A stretch of 64,000 bases of DNA from Comamonas sp009360615 (GCF_035784015.1 NZ_JALKOW010000003.1); one strand, 5' to 3'; counted from the stretch's first letter, positions 1 through 8,382 are shown. The notes: a model not told the origin generated them from the letters alone. Translations and numbers: made by a program.

Positions 1-62
1 GCCCCTGCAATACGGTCTGCAAAAGAGCGGCGCGTAACCTCGACTTCGGGCAACTCAGGCAT
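1..62 (-). CDS. mutM: Formamidopyrimidine-DNA glycosylase, N-terminal fragment
   Basis: Reading leftward from an ATG whose complement is at 60-62, the window holds 20 codons beginning MPELPEVEVTRR. This is the near-invariant N-terminus of MutM/Fpg, where Pro2 (after Met removal) is the catalytic nucleophile and Glu3 assists. The enzyme excises 8-oxoguanine and formamidopyrimidines and cleaves the resulting abasic site. The rest of the gene lies outside the window. It is divergent from the TPR-lolB-ispE run, an arrangement common in Betaproteobacteria. The motif makes the call firm although only 62 bases are visible. Confidence 0.93.
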   Translation of the reverse strand, partial: MPELPEVEVTRRSFADRIAG

Positions 63-112
63 GCAATCTCATCTTCGCCAAGTGTTCAACAAGCTTGGAT
101 TATTATGAGCTG

Positions 113-1900
113 ATGGTTCATCCTCTACGTTTTCAGGGACTCGCCGTGGCCGCTGTTGTGGCCATGGGATCGGCAATCGCATCCGCCCAGCCCGCAGACC
201 CGCCGGCCCAGCCGGACAAGATCGAGCAAAGCGCCGATCTCGAGCAGGCCGCAGAACGTGAGAATGAGCAGGCCGCCCTGTCTGCCGAGCTGTTCTACGA
301 GATCCTGGTGGGGGAGATGGCGGCCCAGGAAGGCGCCCTGACGGACGCCCAGGCCCTGATGATGGAAGCGGCGCGCACCAGCAACAACGAAAAGCTCTAT
401 CGGCGCGCCACCGAACTGGCAGTCCAGTCCCGCTCGGGAGACCGGGCCCTGCGCAATGCCCGCGCCTGGCTGGAAGCCTACCCCGAGTCGCGCGCCGCCA
501 ACCGTGCCGTGCTGCGCATCCTGGTGGTGATGAACCGCATCGCAGACTCCGCCAGCTATCTGCGCCGCGAGGTCGAGCTGACTCCGCAAGCCAATCGCAG
601 TGCCACTTTCCTGGCCATTACCCAGCTCTACAACAATGCCTCGGACAAGCCTCTGGCCGCCGATGTGGTCGAGCAAGCGCTGGAAATCGACTTCAAGGAC
701 CCGCAGAACGGCCCCGTGGCCTGGGCGACCGTAGGTCATATGCGCCTGCTCGCCGGTCAGAAGCCTGCCGCCTTGCAGGCGCTTCAGAACGGCGCCAAGC
801 TGAGTCCCGAATCGGGAGCTGTCGCCCTGCTGGCCATGGAACTGCTGGAATCGGGCTCCGCCGAAGTGGAGCCGCTGGTCAAACGCTATCTTGAAAAGAA
901 TCATTCGCCCCAGCTGCGCCTGACCTATACCCGCGTGCTGCTGGGCCAGAAGCGCAATGCCGATGCCAAGAACCAGTTGCAGCTCATCACCCGGGAATCG
1001 CCCGAGTTTGCCGAAGCCTGGGCCATGCTTGCCAATCTGCAACTGCAGGACAACGAGTTGGATGCGGCCGACACATCGCTGACCCAGTTCAGCGCACTGC
1101 TGCCCAAACTGCCGCAAGGCGTGGGCCGCTCCGCCGGAGAATCCCAGCTCTATCTGCTCAGGGCCGATCTGGCCGAAAAGCGCCAGCGCTACGACGAAGC
1201 CGACATCTATCTGCAGCGCATCCCCGACTCCGCCAACCTGCTCAGCGTGCAGGCCCGCCGCGCCGATCTGCTGGTGCGCCAGGGCAAGATCAAGGAGGCG
1301 CGTGCCCTGATCCAGGCCATTCCGGCCAACGGCCCCAACCAGAAGCGCCTCAAGCAGATTGCCGAGGTGCAATTGCTGCGCGATGCAGGCCTGAACAAGG
1401 AAGCCTATGCACTGCAGGCCCAACTGCTGAGCCAGTTCCCCGATGACGTGGAGCTGGCCTACGACACGGCCATGCTGGCCGAACGAGCCGGGAATTTCAG
1501 CGAGATGGAGCGCCTGCTGCGCGACATCATCAAGCGCGCTCCCGACTTCAAGCATGCGTACAACGCATTGGGCTACTCCTATGCGGACCGCAATATCAAG
1601 CTGGAGGAGGCCCAGACGCTGATACAGACCGCGCTGGACATGCAGCCCGGCGATCCGTTCATCACCGACAGCCTGGGCTGGGTGAATTTTCGCCGCGGCG
1701 ACCTGAACGAAGCCGAAAAGCTGCTGGAGCAGGCTTATGCCACGCGACAGGATGCCGAGATTGCCGCTCACCTGGGGGAAGTCCTCTGGGCACTTGGCAA
1801 GCAGGACCGCGCCCGGCTCGTATGGCGCCAGGGCCTGAAGGCCGACAGCAGCAATGACACGCTGCAGGAGACCCTCAAACGCCTCAAAGTCACACCATGA
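113..1900 (+). CDS. Exported tetratricopeptide-repeat protein
   Basis: A 595-residue protein. I place the start at the ATG at 113 rather than the in-frame TTG at 95, because it puts a typical signal peptide at the very N-terminus (hydrophobic core ending in ASAQ, about residue 25). The mature part is a helical TPR solenoid: repeated pairs with A/G/Y/A spacing run through the whole chain and are clearest near the C-terminus (AYNALGYSYAD, LGWVNFRRGD). Such proteins are scaffolds in the periplasm or at the outer membrane. Its stop overlaps the lolB start (ATGA), so the two are translationally coupled, which suggests an envelope or lipoprotein-related role. No specific partner can be read from the sequence. 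Confidence 0.85.
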   Translation: MVHPLRFQGLAVAAVVAMGSAIASAQPADPPAQPDKIEQSADLEQAAERENEQAALSAELFYEILVGEMAAQEGALTDAQALMMEAARTSNNEKLYRRATELAVQSRSGDRALRNARAWLEAYPESRAANRAVLRILVVMNRIADSASYLRREVELTPQANRSATFLAITQLYNNASDKPLAADVVEQALEIDFKDPQNGPVAWATVGHMRLLAGQKPAALQALQNGAKLSPESGAVALLAMELLESGSAEVEPLVKRYLEKNHSPQLRLTYTRVLLGQKRNADAKNQLQLITRESPEFAEAWAMLANLQLQDNELDAADTSLTQFSALLPKLPQGVGRSAGESQLYLLRADLAEKRQRYDEADIYLQRIPDSANLLSVQARRADLLVRQGKIKEARALIQAIPANGPNQKRLKQIAEVQLLRDAGLNKEAYALQAQLLSQFPDDVELAYDTAMLAERAGNFSEMERLLRDIIKRAPDFKHAYNALGYSYADRNIKLEEAQTLIQTALDMQPGDPFITDSLGWVNFRRGDLNEAEKLLEQAYATRQDAEIAAHLGEVLWALGKQDRARLVWRQGLKADSSNDTLQETLKRLKVTP

Positions 1901-2418
1901 AGTGCCACCCGACCTTCTTGAAGATGCTTCCGGCCCTCGGACTGGCCCTGGGAGCGGCCATGCTTGGCGGCTGCGCCCAGCCCGTGCGGCAGCTGCAGCT
2001 CGATGCGACGGCCAGCCACCACTGGTCCGGCCGCATGGCACTCCAGGTCCAGGATGCTCAGCAACAATCCTTCAGCGCCGGCTTTGAGTTGCAGGGTCAA
2101 CCCGAAAGTGGCACCTTGCTGGTCTTCAACCCTCTGGGCTCCATCATGGCAAGGCTGCAATGGACACGCGCCGGCGCCACCTTGCAGCAGGGCGATCAGA
2201 TCATCCAGTCCGACTCGCTACCGGAACTCATCACCCGGATGACAGGCAGCGAGATTCCCGTCGCAGCTCTGTTCGACTGGCTGCAAGGCCGGGATACGGC
2301 CGTCAGTGGCTGGCAGACCGATCTTTCCCGCATCGGCGATGGCCGCCTGCGTGCCAACCGTATCAACCCGCCCCCCGAGGCGTCCTTGCGCATTGTTCTC
2401 GACCAGGACGCCCGCTGA
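1897..2418 (+). CDS. lolB: Outer-membrane lipoprotein insertion protein LolB
   Basis: A 173-residue lipoprotein. The N-terminus is a lipoprotein signal peptide ending in the lipobox LGGC (Cys26), so it is expected to be lipidated and anchored in the outer membrane. The rest is a small beta-rich domain with LolB-like features (HHWSGRMALQV; GTLLVFNPLGSIMARLQW; DWLQGRD). LolB accepts lipoproteins from the periplasmic carrier LolA and inserts them into the outer membrane. The start codon overlaps the TPR-protein stop, and ispE follows 57 bases later. The lolB-ispE-tRNA-prs order is conserved in beta- and gammaproteobacteria and supports the assignment. Confidence 0.92.
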   Translation: MKCHPTFLKMLPALGLALGAAMLGGCAQPVRQLQLDATASHHWSGRMALQVQDAQQQSFSAGFELQGQPESGTLLVFNPLGSIMARLQWTRAGATLQQGDQIIQSDSLPELITRMTGSEIPVAALFDWLQGRDTAVSGWQTDLSRIGDGRLRANRINPPPEASLRIVLDQDAR

Positions 2419-2475
2419 TCCGACAGCTTCCAGGCACCATCGCTGCACCGCTTTTTTTTGACTCACACACACGCG

Positions 2476-3339
2476 ATGCACTCGCTCTATGACGTGCCGG
2501 CCCCGGCAAAGCTCAACCTCTTCTTGCACATCACTGGCCGCAGACCCGACGGCTATCACCTGCTGGAGTCCGTCTTCATGCTCATCGACTGGCACGATGT
2601 GCTGCATTTCGAACGCACTGCCAGCAGCCAGATCAGCCGTGAGGACCTCAACGGCGTCGCCCTGCCGGCCGATGATCTGATCACCCGTGCAGCCCGTGCC
2701 CTGCAGCAGGCCACGGGCTGCAGCCAGGGTGTACACATTGGCATCGAGAAGCAGTTGCCGGCCCAGGCCGGCATGGGCGGCGGATCTTCCGATGCAGCCA
2801 GCACGCTGATGGCGCTGAACCGTCTCTGGGACCTGAAGCTCTCGCGCCAGGAGCTGCAAGGCATCGGCCTGACACTCGGCGCCGATGTCCCCTTCTTTCT
2901 TTGCGGCCGCTCGGCATGGGTCAGCGGCATCGGTGAAGTCATCACCCCGCTGACCGGCGGCCACGCATTGCCCACGCAGCGGTTCGTGGTGATCAAGCCC
3001 GAACAAGGTCTGGAGACTGCCAGGATTTTTTCCAGCGAGTCGCTGAAACGTGACACAAAGCCTGCTATAGTCTCGGACTTCGCTGCAAATCACTTCGGTT
3101 TTGGCCGAAACGACTTGCAGCCCGTCGCAGAGGGCCTGCAGCCTGAAGTGAAGAAAGTCAGAAGATGGCTCGAATCACAGAAATTGCATGCTACAATGAC
3201 GGGCTCAGGAAGTGCAGTATTTGCACCGATAACGCAAAATATTGATCTGGGCAGTGCCCCTGGCAGCTGGCAGATCAGAATTTGCAAAAATCTGGAAGAA
3301 CACCCACTTCACAGCTGGATTCCAGAGAACAAGTTATAA
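2476..3339 (+). CDS. ispE: 4-diphosphocytidyl-2-C-methyl-D-erythritol kinase
   Basis: A 287-residue GHMP-family kinase of the MEP isoprenoid pathway. It phosphorylates the 2-hydroxyl of CDP-methylerythritol. The N-terminal PAPAKLNLFLHI segment with the substrate-contacting lysine, and the ATP-binding GMGGGSSDA loop (about residues 99-107), are both present. A C-terminal GSGSAVF glycine-rich motif closes the GHMP fold. I chose the ATG at 2476 over an in-frame TTG at 2458 because it matches the usual N-terminus. The last part of the gene contains an extended -10 promoter candidate for the downstream tRNA-Gln. ispB and the ubi genes elsewhere in the window depend on the isoprenoids this pathway makes. 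Confidence 0.96.
   Translation: MHSLYDVPAPAKLNLFLHITGRRPDGYHLLESVFMLIDWHDVLHFERTASSQISREDLNGVALPADDLITRAARALQQATGCSQGVHIGIEKQLPAQAGMGGGSSDAASTLMALNRLWDLKLSRQELQGIGLTLGADVPFFLCGRSAWVSGIGEVITPLTGGHALPTQRFVVIKPEQGLETARIFSSESLKRDTKPAIVSDFAANHFGFGRNDLQPVAEGLQPEVKKVRRWLESQKLHATMTGSGSAVFAPITQNIDLGSAPGSWQIRICKNLEEHPLHSWIPENKL
3189..3197 (+). promoter_or_regulatory. Extended -10 promoter candidate for tRNA-Gln
   Basis: TGCTACAAT, a TG-N-TACAAT extended -10, lies inside the 3' part of ispE about 170 bases before tRNA-Gln. There is no clear -35, which extended -10 promoters can do without. The same nine-base core precedes tRNA-Pro at 59320-59328. This is inference from pattern only. Confidence 0.4.
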
Positions 3340-3369
3340 GGCTGTTTGTCTTCGACAAAAGGCCTGTGT

Positions 3370-3446
3370 AGGGGAGTCGCCAAGTTGGTTAAGGCACCGG
3401 ATTTTGATTCCGGCATGCGAAGGTTCGAATCCTTCTTCCCCTGCCA
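3370..3446 (+). tRNA. tRNA-Gln (anticodon TTG)
   Basis: A 77-base cloverleaf with encoded CCA at 3444-3446. The acceptor stem pairs AGGGGAG with TTCCCCT (one G-U pair). The anticodon stem is CCGGA/TCCGG around loop TTTTGAT, with anticodon TTG at 3404-3406. The T-arm carries GGTTCGAATCC. It sits between ispE and prs, its usual place in beta- and gammaproteobacteria. No integrase or att-like duplication is visible beside it. Confidence 0.97.
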
Positions 3447-3490
3447 AACATCTTCTTGCGTCATAGCAACCCACAGCACTGGGACGCACA

Positions 3491-4450
3491 ATGCATTCAC
3501 ATCACTCTGATTTCATGGTCTTCACGGGCAATGCCAATCCTGGCATGGCCGAAGAGATTGTTAAGCACCTCGGCACCACCCTGGGTGCTGCTGACGTTGG
3601 CCGTTTCTCCGATGGGGAAGTCGCTGTCGAGATCAAGCAGAACGTCCGTGCCCGCGACGTTTTCGTGGTTCAGTCCACCTGCGCCCCGACCAACGACAAC
3701 CTGATGGAGCTGCTGGTCATGGTCGATGCCCTCAAGCGTGCATCGGCCGAGCGCATCTGCGCCGTGATCCCCTACTTCGGCTATGCCCGCCAGGATCGCC
3801 GCCCCCGCTCCAGCCGCGTCCCCATCACCGCCAAGGTCGTGGCCAACATGCTGCAGGCCGTGGGCGTCGAGCGCGTCCTGACCATGGACCTGCACGCCGA
3901 CCAGATCCAGGGCTTCTTCGACATCCCCGTGGACAACATCTACGCCACCCCCGTGCTGCTGGGTGACCTGCGTCAGAAGAACTACGAAGACCTGATCGTC
4001 GTTTCCCCCGACGTTGGCGGTGTGGTGCGTGCTCGCGCCCTGGCCAAGGAACTGGGTTGCGATCTCGCCATCATCGACAAGCGTCGCCCCAAGGCGAACG
4101 TCTCCGAAGTCATGCATGTGATCGGCGATATCGACGGCCGCAACTGCGTGATCATGGACGACATGATCGATACGGCCGGCACGCTGGTGAAGGCTGCCGA
4201 AGTGCTCAAGCAGCGCGGCGCCAAGAACGTCTACGCCTACTGCTCGCACCCCATCTTCTCGGGCCCGGCCCTGGAACGCATCGGCAACGGCAGCGCGCTG
4301 GACGAAGTGGTGGTGACCAACACCATTCCCCTGAGCCCCGCCGCCCAGCAGTGCGGCAAGATTCGCCAGCTGTCCGTGGCTGGCCTGTTTGCCGAAACAA
4401 TTCACCGCATTTCCACAGGCGATTCGGTGAGCAGTCTGTTTACCGCTTAA
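3491..4450 (+). CDS. prs: Ribose-phosphate pyrophosphokinase
   Basis: A 319-residue PRPP synthase, which transfers pyrophosphate from ATP to ribose 5-phosphate to make PRPP for purine, pyrimidine, histidine, tryptophan and NAD synthesis. Visible signatures are the N-terminal FTGNANPGMA, the flexible-loop segment YFGYARQDRR, the DLHADQIQGFF signature near residue 133, and the PRPP-binding DDMIDTAGT near residues 223-231. Length matches bacterial class I enzymes. The ATG at 3491 gives an N-terminus somewhat longer than average; the core begins around FMVFTGNAN. It follows tRNA-Gln by 44 bases and precedes rplY. Confidence 0.97.
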   Translation: MHSHHSDFMVFTGNANPGMAEEIVKHLGTTLGAADVGRFSDGEVAVEIKQNVRARDVFVVQSTCAPTNDNLMELLVMVDALKRASAERICAVIPYFGYARQDRRPRSSRVPITAKVVANMLQAVGVERVLTMDLHADQIQGFFDIPVDNIYATPVLLGDLRQKNYEDLIVVSPDVGGVVRARALAKELGCDLAIIDKRRPKANVSEVMHVIGDIDGRNCVIMDDMIDTAGTLVKAAEVLKQRGAKNVYAYCSHPIFSGPALERIGNGSALDEVVVTNTIPLSPAAQQCGKIRQLSVAGLFAETIHRISTGDSVSSLFTA

Positions 4451-4465
4451 AATATCTGGTTTTTC

Positions 4466-4516
4466 GGCCTCGAGCCCAAGCAAACCTCCTTCGGGAGGTT
4501 TGACTGTTTCGAGGCC
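4466..4516 (+). other. Nested hairpin between prs and rplY
   Basis: An inner 8-bp stem AAACCTCC/GGAGGTTT (4482-4489 and 4494-4501) is capped by a TTCG tetraloop. It is enclosed by a perfect outer 8-bp inverted repeat GGCCTCGA/TCGAGGCC (4466-4473 and 4509-4516). No proper U-tract follows the inner stem. It could be a prs terminator with weak U-run, a processing site or part of an rplY leader. Confidence 0.6.
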
Positions 4517-4521
4517 ACCGC

Positions 4522-4560
4522 AAGAATCCACGGCCTTGCTGCAAGGTGCAGATTCTTTTA
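4522..4560 (+). promoter_or_regulatory. Second nested hairpin, rplY leader
   Basis: The outer stem AAGAATC/GATTCTT (4522-4528 and 4551-4557) encloses an inner stem CCTTG/CAAGG (4534-4538 and 4542-4546) and is followed by TTTA. It lies 47 bases before the rplY start codon. It could terminate transcription or act as an L25 autoregulatory leader. The base pairing is seen; the function is inference. Confidence 0.45.
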
Positions 4561-4606
4561 TCAATCGGGCGAGACTGGTCGCGGTCCGCCCATCAAGGAG
4601 TTAGTT

Positions 4607-5230
4607 ATGCAATTCGTCGCTACTGAGCGCGCCAAGCAAGGTACGGGTGCGAGCCGCCGTCTGCGTCTTTCGGGCAAGACCCCCGGTATCGTTTACGGTG
4701 CTGGTGAAGCCCAACTGATCGAAATCGATCACAACGCCCTGTGGCACGCTGTGCACAAGGAAGCTTTCCACTCCAGCATCCTGGACATGGAAATCAACGG
4801 TCAAGTGACCAAGGTCGTGCTGCGCGACGTGCAGTTCCACCCCTACAAGAAGCTGGTGCAACACATCGACTTCCAACGCGTGGACGCCAACACCAAGCTG
4901 CACATGAACGTGCCTCTGCACTTCGAAGGCGCTGCTGAATCCCCCGCCGTGAAGGTCGAGAACTGCACCGTGACTCCCCTGATGCACGAGCTGCAAGTGA
5001 TCTGCGAACCCGCAAACCTGCCCGAGTTCATCACTGTGGACCTGAGCGCCCTGACTTCCAAGTCCGTGCTGGGCCTGCAAGCTCTGAAGCTGCCCAACGG
5101 CGTGAAGGCTGTGGTGCGCGGCGCCAACAAGAACCCTTCGCTGATCTCCATCAAGCTGCCCGAAGTGGCTCCTGCCGAAGGCGCTGCACCTGCTCCTGCA
5201 GCAGCTCCCGCCAAGAAGGGCAAGAAGTAA
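4607..5230 (+). CDS. rplY: 50S ribosomal protein L25, long Ctc form
   Basis: A 207-residue L25/TL5/Ctc protein. The N-terminal domain (about residues 1-95; RAKQGTGASRRLR, GIVYGAGEA) binds loop E of 5S rRNA. The C-terminal beta domain (about 96-190) is present in the Ctc form and absent from the short E. coli L25. The tail is Ala/Pro/Lys-rich. GGAG upstream of the ATG at 4607 is a good ribosome binding site. It is preceded by two nested hairpins and followed by a strong terminator at 5271. The rplY-pth pairing is widespread. Confidence 0.96.
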   Translation: MQFVATERAKQGTGASRRLRLSGKTPGIVYGAGEAQLIEIDHNALWHAVHKEAFHSSILDMEINGQVTKVVLRDVQFHPYKKLVQHIDFQRVDANTKLHMNVPLHFEGAAESPAVKVENCTVTPLMHELQVICEPANLPEFITVDLSALTSKSVLGLQALKLPNGVKAVVRGANKNPSLISIKLPEVAPAEGAAPAPAAAPAKKGKK

Positions 5231-5270
5231 TTTTTGCGCCCCCGGTGTGGTGCCTGGCACCGCACCCCCG

Positions 5271-5299
5271 AAAAAGCCCACCTCGGTGGGCTTTTTCTT
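5271..5299 (+). terminator. Rho-independent terminator after rplY
   Basis: AAAAAGCCCAC (5271-5281), loop CTCG, GTGGGCTTTTT (5286-5296), then further pyrimidines. It lies 60 bases before pth, so pth is probably transcribed partly by read-through. Confidence 0.88.
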
Positions 5300-5358
5300 T
5301 GCCCCATGCAGAACGCCCCCTCTCTGCCCAGCCCTGCGGGCAAGAAGATAATCGAGCA

Positions 5359-5997
5359 ATGATCAAACTGTTTGTCGGCCTCGGCAATCCTGGCCCTGAA
5401 TATGAAGACACCCGGCACAATGCCGGGTTCTGGTGGATCGATGCGCTGGCGCGCGAACTCAAGGTCACCCTGGTTCCCGAGCGCAGCTACTGGGGACTGA
5501 TGGCCCGAACCAGCATCCAAGGGCAGAGCGTCTGGCTGCTGGAGCCGCAGACCTTCATGAATCTCTCGGGCAAGTCGGTCGGTGCACTGGCGCGATTCTT
5601 CAAGATCCAGCCCGAGGAAATCCTGGTCGTGCACGACGAACTGGACTTCGAACCCGGCGTGGTCAAGCTCAAGCTCGGCGGCAGCCACGGCGGCCACAAC
5701 GGCTTGCGCGATATCCACGCCCAGCTGGGCTCGCCCAATTACTGGCGCCTGCGCGTGGGCATAGGACACCCCGGCCACAAGGGCGAGGTGGCCAACTGGG
5801 TTCTCAAGAAACCGGCCCCGGACCAGCTCACGCAGATCCAAGACGCCATCGCACATTCTCTCAAGGCATGGCCCGAGATGGTCGCCGGCCAGATGGACAA
5901 GGCCACTCTCGCCATTCACACGACCAAGACCCCACGCCCCAAGCCTGCCCGCAAGCCGGCGCCCGATGCCGCCCAGCCTGCTGGTGGCGAAGTCTGA
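5359..5997 (+). CDS. pth: Peptidyl-tRNA hydrolase
   Basis: A 212-residue Pth, which recycles peptidyl-tRNAs released prematurely from ribosomes by hydrolysing the ester bond. Key features are FVGLGNPGPEYE, the catalytic His in DTRHNAGF (His20), the FMNLSG segment, HDELDFEPG and GGSHGGHNGLRD. The ATG at 5359 is chosen because the enzyme fold starts at MIKLFVGLGN; an in-frame extension upstream would cross the rplY terminator. The C-terminal ~20 residues are Pro/Lys-rich and variable. It converges on the ferredoxin gene with a shared terminator between them. Confidence 0.96.
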   Translation: MIKLFVGLGNPGPEYEDTRHNAGFWWIDALARELKVTLVPERSYWGLMARTSIQGQSVWLLEPQTFMNLSGKSVGALARFFKIQPEEILVVHDELDFEPGVVKLKLGGSHGGHNGLRDIHAQLGSPNYWRLRVGIGHPGHKGEVANWVLKKPAPDQLTQIQDAIAHSLKAWPEMVAGQMDKATLAIHTTKTPRPKPARKPAPDAAQPAGGEV

Positions 5998-6013
5998 ACC
6001 TGGGGCAGAATGA

Positions 6014-6047
6014 AAATTAGCTCCTGAATCAGGAGCTAATTTCTCTT
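6014..6047. terminator. Bidirectional terminator between pth and ferredoxin
   Basis: A 13-bp perfect stem (6014-6026 with 6030-6042) with loop AAT and A/T-rich flanks on both sides. It sits between convergent genes and can serve both strands. Confidence 0.87.
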
Positions 6048-6077
6048 TATATACAAAGAATTAAGAACTTAAAAGCC

Positions 6078-6338
6078 TTAACTTTCTTTCTTGGCCTGCG
6101 TAAGCTGCTCATATTTTCTGAACAGCACTTCATGGCTTTCGATGTATTCGGGGTTCACAGGTATGCAGGCCACAGGGCAGATCTGCACGCACTGCGGCTC
6201 GTCAAAATGGCCCACGCACTCGGTGCACTTGTGCGGGTCGATTTCGTAGAACGCTTCGCCCATATAGATGGCATCGTTAGGGCACTCGGGCTCGCACACA
6301 TCACAGTTGATGCATTCATCGGTAATCATCAATGCCAT
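6078..6338 (-). CDS. YfhL-type 4Fe-4S dicluster ferredoxin
   Basis: An 86-residue soluble ferredoxin. Cysteines 9, 12, 15 and 19 form the first CxxCxxCxxxCP motif. Cys38, Cys41, Cys50, Cys54 and Cys58 provide the second cluster, with an eight-residue insert between the second and third ligands, as in the YfhL/Alvin-type family with low-potential clusters. The start at MALMITDEC (complement of 6336-6338) is preceded by AGGAG. The open frame upstream is not protein-like. A GATAAT -10 lies about 40 bases upstream. The electron partner is not evident from neighbours. Confidence 0.93.
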   Translation of the reverse strand: MALMITDECINCDVCEPECPNDAIYMGEAFYEIDPHKCTECVGHFDEPQCVQICPVACIPVNPEYIESHEVLFRKYEQLTQAKKES

Positions 6339-6374
6339 GTGCCAGCTCCTGTGCAGTTCTCGGTATCGGCCCAC

Positions 6375-6380
6375 ATTATC
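6375..6380 (-). promoter_or_regulatory. -10 element for the ferredoxin gene
   Basis: GATAAT on the minus strand with an extended TG one base upstream (TGGGATAAT), 36 bases before the start codon. No convincing -35 is visible. Confidence 0.45.
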
Positions 6381-6511
6381 CCAAGCTCCCCAAGACATGG
6401 CTGCATCCGGGACAAAGCCTGCACCTCCAGGAAACGGCACAATGGCCGCTATGCTGCGCAGCACGCACACGCCGCCTGCGCCCACTTCACGATGAAACAA
6501 CGCCTCACGCC

Positions 6512-7474
6512 ATGAGCATCTTCTTGCTCAAACGCCTGCTCACGCTGATTGCCACATTGATCGGCGCCTCCATCGTGGTGTTTGCCGTGCTGGAAGTCCT
6601 GCCCGGCAATGCCGCCCAGATGCTCATGGGGCCCGATGCCGAGCCCGAGGCCTTGGTCGCCATGACGCAGCAACTGGGCCTGGACCAACCCGCGCTGACG
6701 CGCTACGGGCAGTGGATCGGCGGCCTGCTGCAGGGCGATATGGGCAACAGCTATGCCTATGGCTCCGCCGTGACCGAGCTGGTCTGGGAGCGCCTTGCCG
6801 TGACCGTGCCGCTGGCCGTCATGGCCATGTGCATCACCGCCGTGCTGGCCATTGCGGCGGGAGTGCTGGCCGCAGCCAACCACAAGCGCTGGGGGGATGT
6901 GGGCCTGATGGGCCTGGCCCAGATCGGCATTGCCATTCCCAATTTCTGGTTTGCGATTCTTCTGATCCTGCTGTTTTCGGTCAAGCTGCAATGGTTCTCG
7001 GCCGGCGGCTTTCCGGGCTGGAGCGAGGAAGCCGGCGGCGGCCTGCTGCCCGCACTGCAGGCACTGCTGCTGCCCGCCGTGTCGCTGGCCGTGGTGCAGT
7101 CGGCCATCCTGGCGCGCATCACGCGCTCTGCGGTGCTGGAAGTGCTGCGCGAGGACTTTGTGCGCACCGCCCGCGCCAAGGGACTGTCACGCGGCGCGGC
7201 GCTCTGGCGCCATGTGCTGCGCAACGCCATGATTCCCGTCGTCACCGTCATGGGTCTACAGTTCGCCAATCTGCTGGCCGGCACCATCGTGGTGGAGAAC
7301 GTGTTCTATCTGCCGGGCCTGGGCCGGCTGATCTTTCAATCCATCTCCAACCGGGACGTCATCGTGGTGCGCAACTGCGTGCTGCTGCTGGCGGCCATGG
7401 TGGTGGTGGTGAATTTTGTCGTCGATGTGCTCTATGCCGCCATCGACCCCCGCCTCAAAGCCAGCGACCTATGA
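6512..7474 (+). CDS. Peptide/nickel-type ABC transporter permease (DppB-like)
   Basis: A 320-residue inner-membrane permease. An N-terminal helix (LLKRLLTLIATLIGASIVVFAVLEVLPG) with the DppB/OppB 'LPGNAA' signature is followed by a periplasmic region and a five-helix BPD_transp_1 domain. The EAA loop (DFVRTARAKGLSRGAALWRHVLRNA, split here by description only) contacts the ATPase. The start is set at MSIFLLKRLL because upstream in-frame codons read through the ferredoxin promoter. Its stop overlaps the next start (ATGA). It is the first gene of a five-gene transporter operon. Confidence 0.9.
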   Translation: MSIFLLKRLLTLIATLIGASIVVFAVLEVLPGNAAQMLMGPDAEPEALVAMTQQLGLDQPALTRYGQWIGGLLQGDMGNSYAYGSAVTELVWERLAVTVPLAVMAMCITAVLAIAAGVLAAANHKRWGDVGLMGLAQIGIAIPNFWFAILLILLFSVKLQWFSAGGFPGWSEEAGGGLLPALQALLLPAVSLAVVQSAILARITRSAVLEVLREDFVRTARAKGLSRGAALWRHVLRNAMIPVVTVMGLQFANLLAGTIVVENVFYLPGLGRLIFQSISNRDVIVVRNCVLLLAAMVVVVNFVVDVLYAAIDPRLKASDL

Positions 7475-8376
7475 GCAGGCAGACCGATACCCGCTTTCGC
7501 GTGCCCGACTACCCGACACGCGCCTACTCGCGCACGAAGCCGCTCGGCCTTGGCCAGCGCGCCCGGCAGCACCGCAGCTTTGTGCTCGGTGCCTTGCTCA
7601 CGGCCTTGCTGATTGCCGCCGCACTGCTGTCTTTTGTCTGGACGCCGGGCTCGGCCTACGAGATGGACATGGACGCCGCCCTGCAGGCCAGCAGCAGCCG
7701 GCACTGGCTGGGCACCGACGCCTTCGGACGCGACCTGGCCTCGCAGATTTTGGTCGGCGCGCGCGCCTCGATTGCGGTGGGCCTGATTGCCGTGGGCATA
7801 GGACTGGCGCTGGGCGTGCTGCTGGGTCTGGTCGCTGCCGCACGCCGCGGCTGGATCGAGGAAATCATCATGCGGCTGGCGGACTTCACCTTTGCCTTCC
7901 CGGCCCTGCTGTCGGCCATCATGCTCACGGCCGTCTACGGGCCGGGCATGGTCAATGCCATCATCGCCATCGGCATCTTCAACATCCCCACGTTTGCGCG
8001 CATCACCCGGGCCTCGGCCAATGCCGTCTGGTCGCGCGATTATGTGATGGCGGCACGCGCCTGCGGGCAAAGCCGCACGGCCATCACCTTGCGCCATGTG
8101 CTGCCCAATATTGCCTCGGTGCTGGTCGTGCAGGCCACCATCCAGTTCGCACTGGCCATTCTGGCCGAGGCAGCCCTGTCCTATCTGGGCCTGGGCACGC
8201 AGCCGCCCGAGCCCTCCTGGGGGCGCATGCTCAGCGAAGCCCAGACCCTGATGTTCCAGGCACCGCTGCTGGCCGTCTGGCCCGGCGTGGCGATAGCGCT
8301 GTCGGTGCTGGGCCTGAACCTGCTGGGCGACGGTCTGCGCGACCTGCTGGACCCCCGACTGACACGCGAGCGCTGA
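7471..8376 (+). CDS. Peptide/nickel-type ABC transporter permease (DppC-like)
   Basis: A 301-residue partner permease. It has an OppC-type N-terminal helix (FVLGALLTALLIAAALLSF), the HWLGTDAFGRD motif typical of DppC proteins, a BPD_transp_1 domain and a C-terminal LGDGLRDLLDPR signature. An EAA loop is visible around DYVMAARACGQSRT. Translationally coupled to the upstream permease by a 4-base overlap and followed by the first ATPase after 6 bases. It would heterodimerise with the DppB-like subunit in the inner membrane. Confidence 0.9.
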   Translation: MSRQTDTRFRVPDYPTRAYSRTKPLGLGQRARQHRSFVLGALLTALLIAAALLSFVWTPGSAYEMDMDAALQASSSRHWLGTDAFGRDLASQILVGARASIAVGLIAVGIGLALGVLLGLVAAARRGWIEEIIMRLADFTFAFPALLSAIMLTAVYGPGMVNAIIAIGIFNIPTFARITRASANAVWSRDYVMAARACGQSRTAITLRHVLPNIASVLVVQATIQFALAILAEAALSYLGLGTQPPEPSWGRMLSEAQTLMFQAPLLAVWPGVAIALSVLGLNLLGDGLRDLLDPRLTRER

Positions 8377-8382
8377 ATCAAC

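Noticed and set aside
3370..3446. tRNA-Gln as a possible prophage or island attachment site
   Set aside because: No integrase, partial tRNA duplication or change in gene content is seen next to it; the same holds for tRNA-Pro at 59400-59476.
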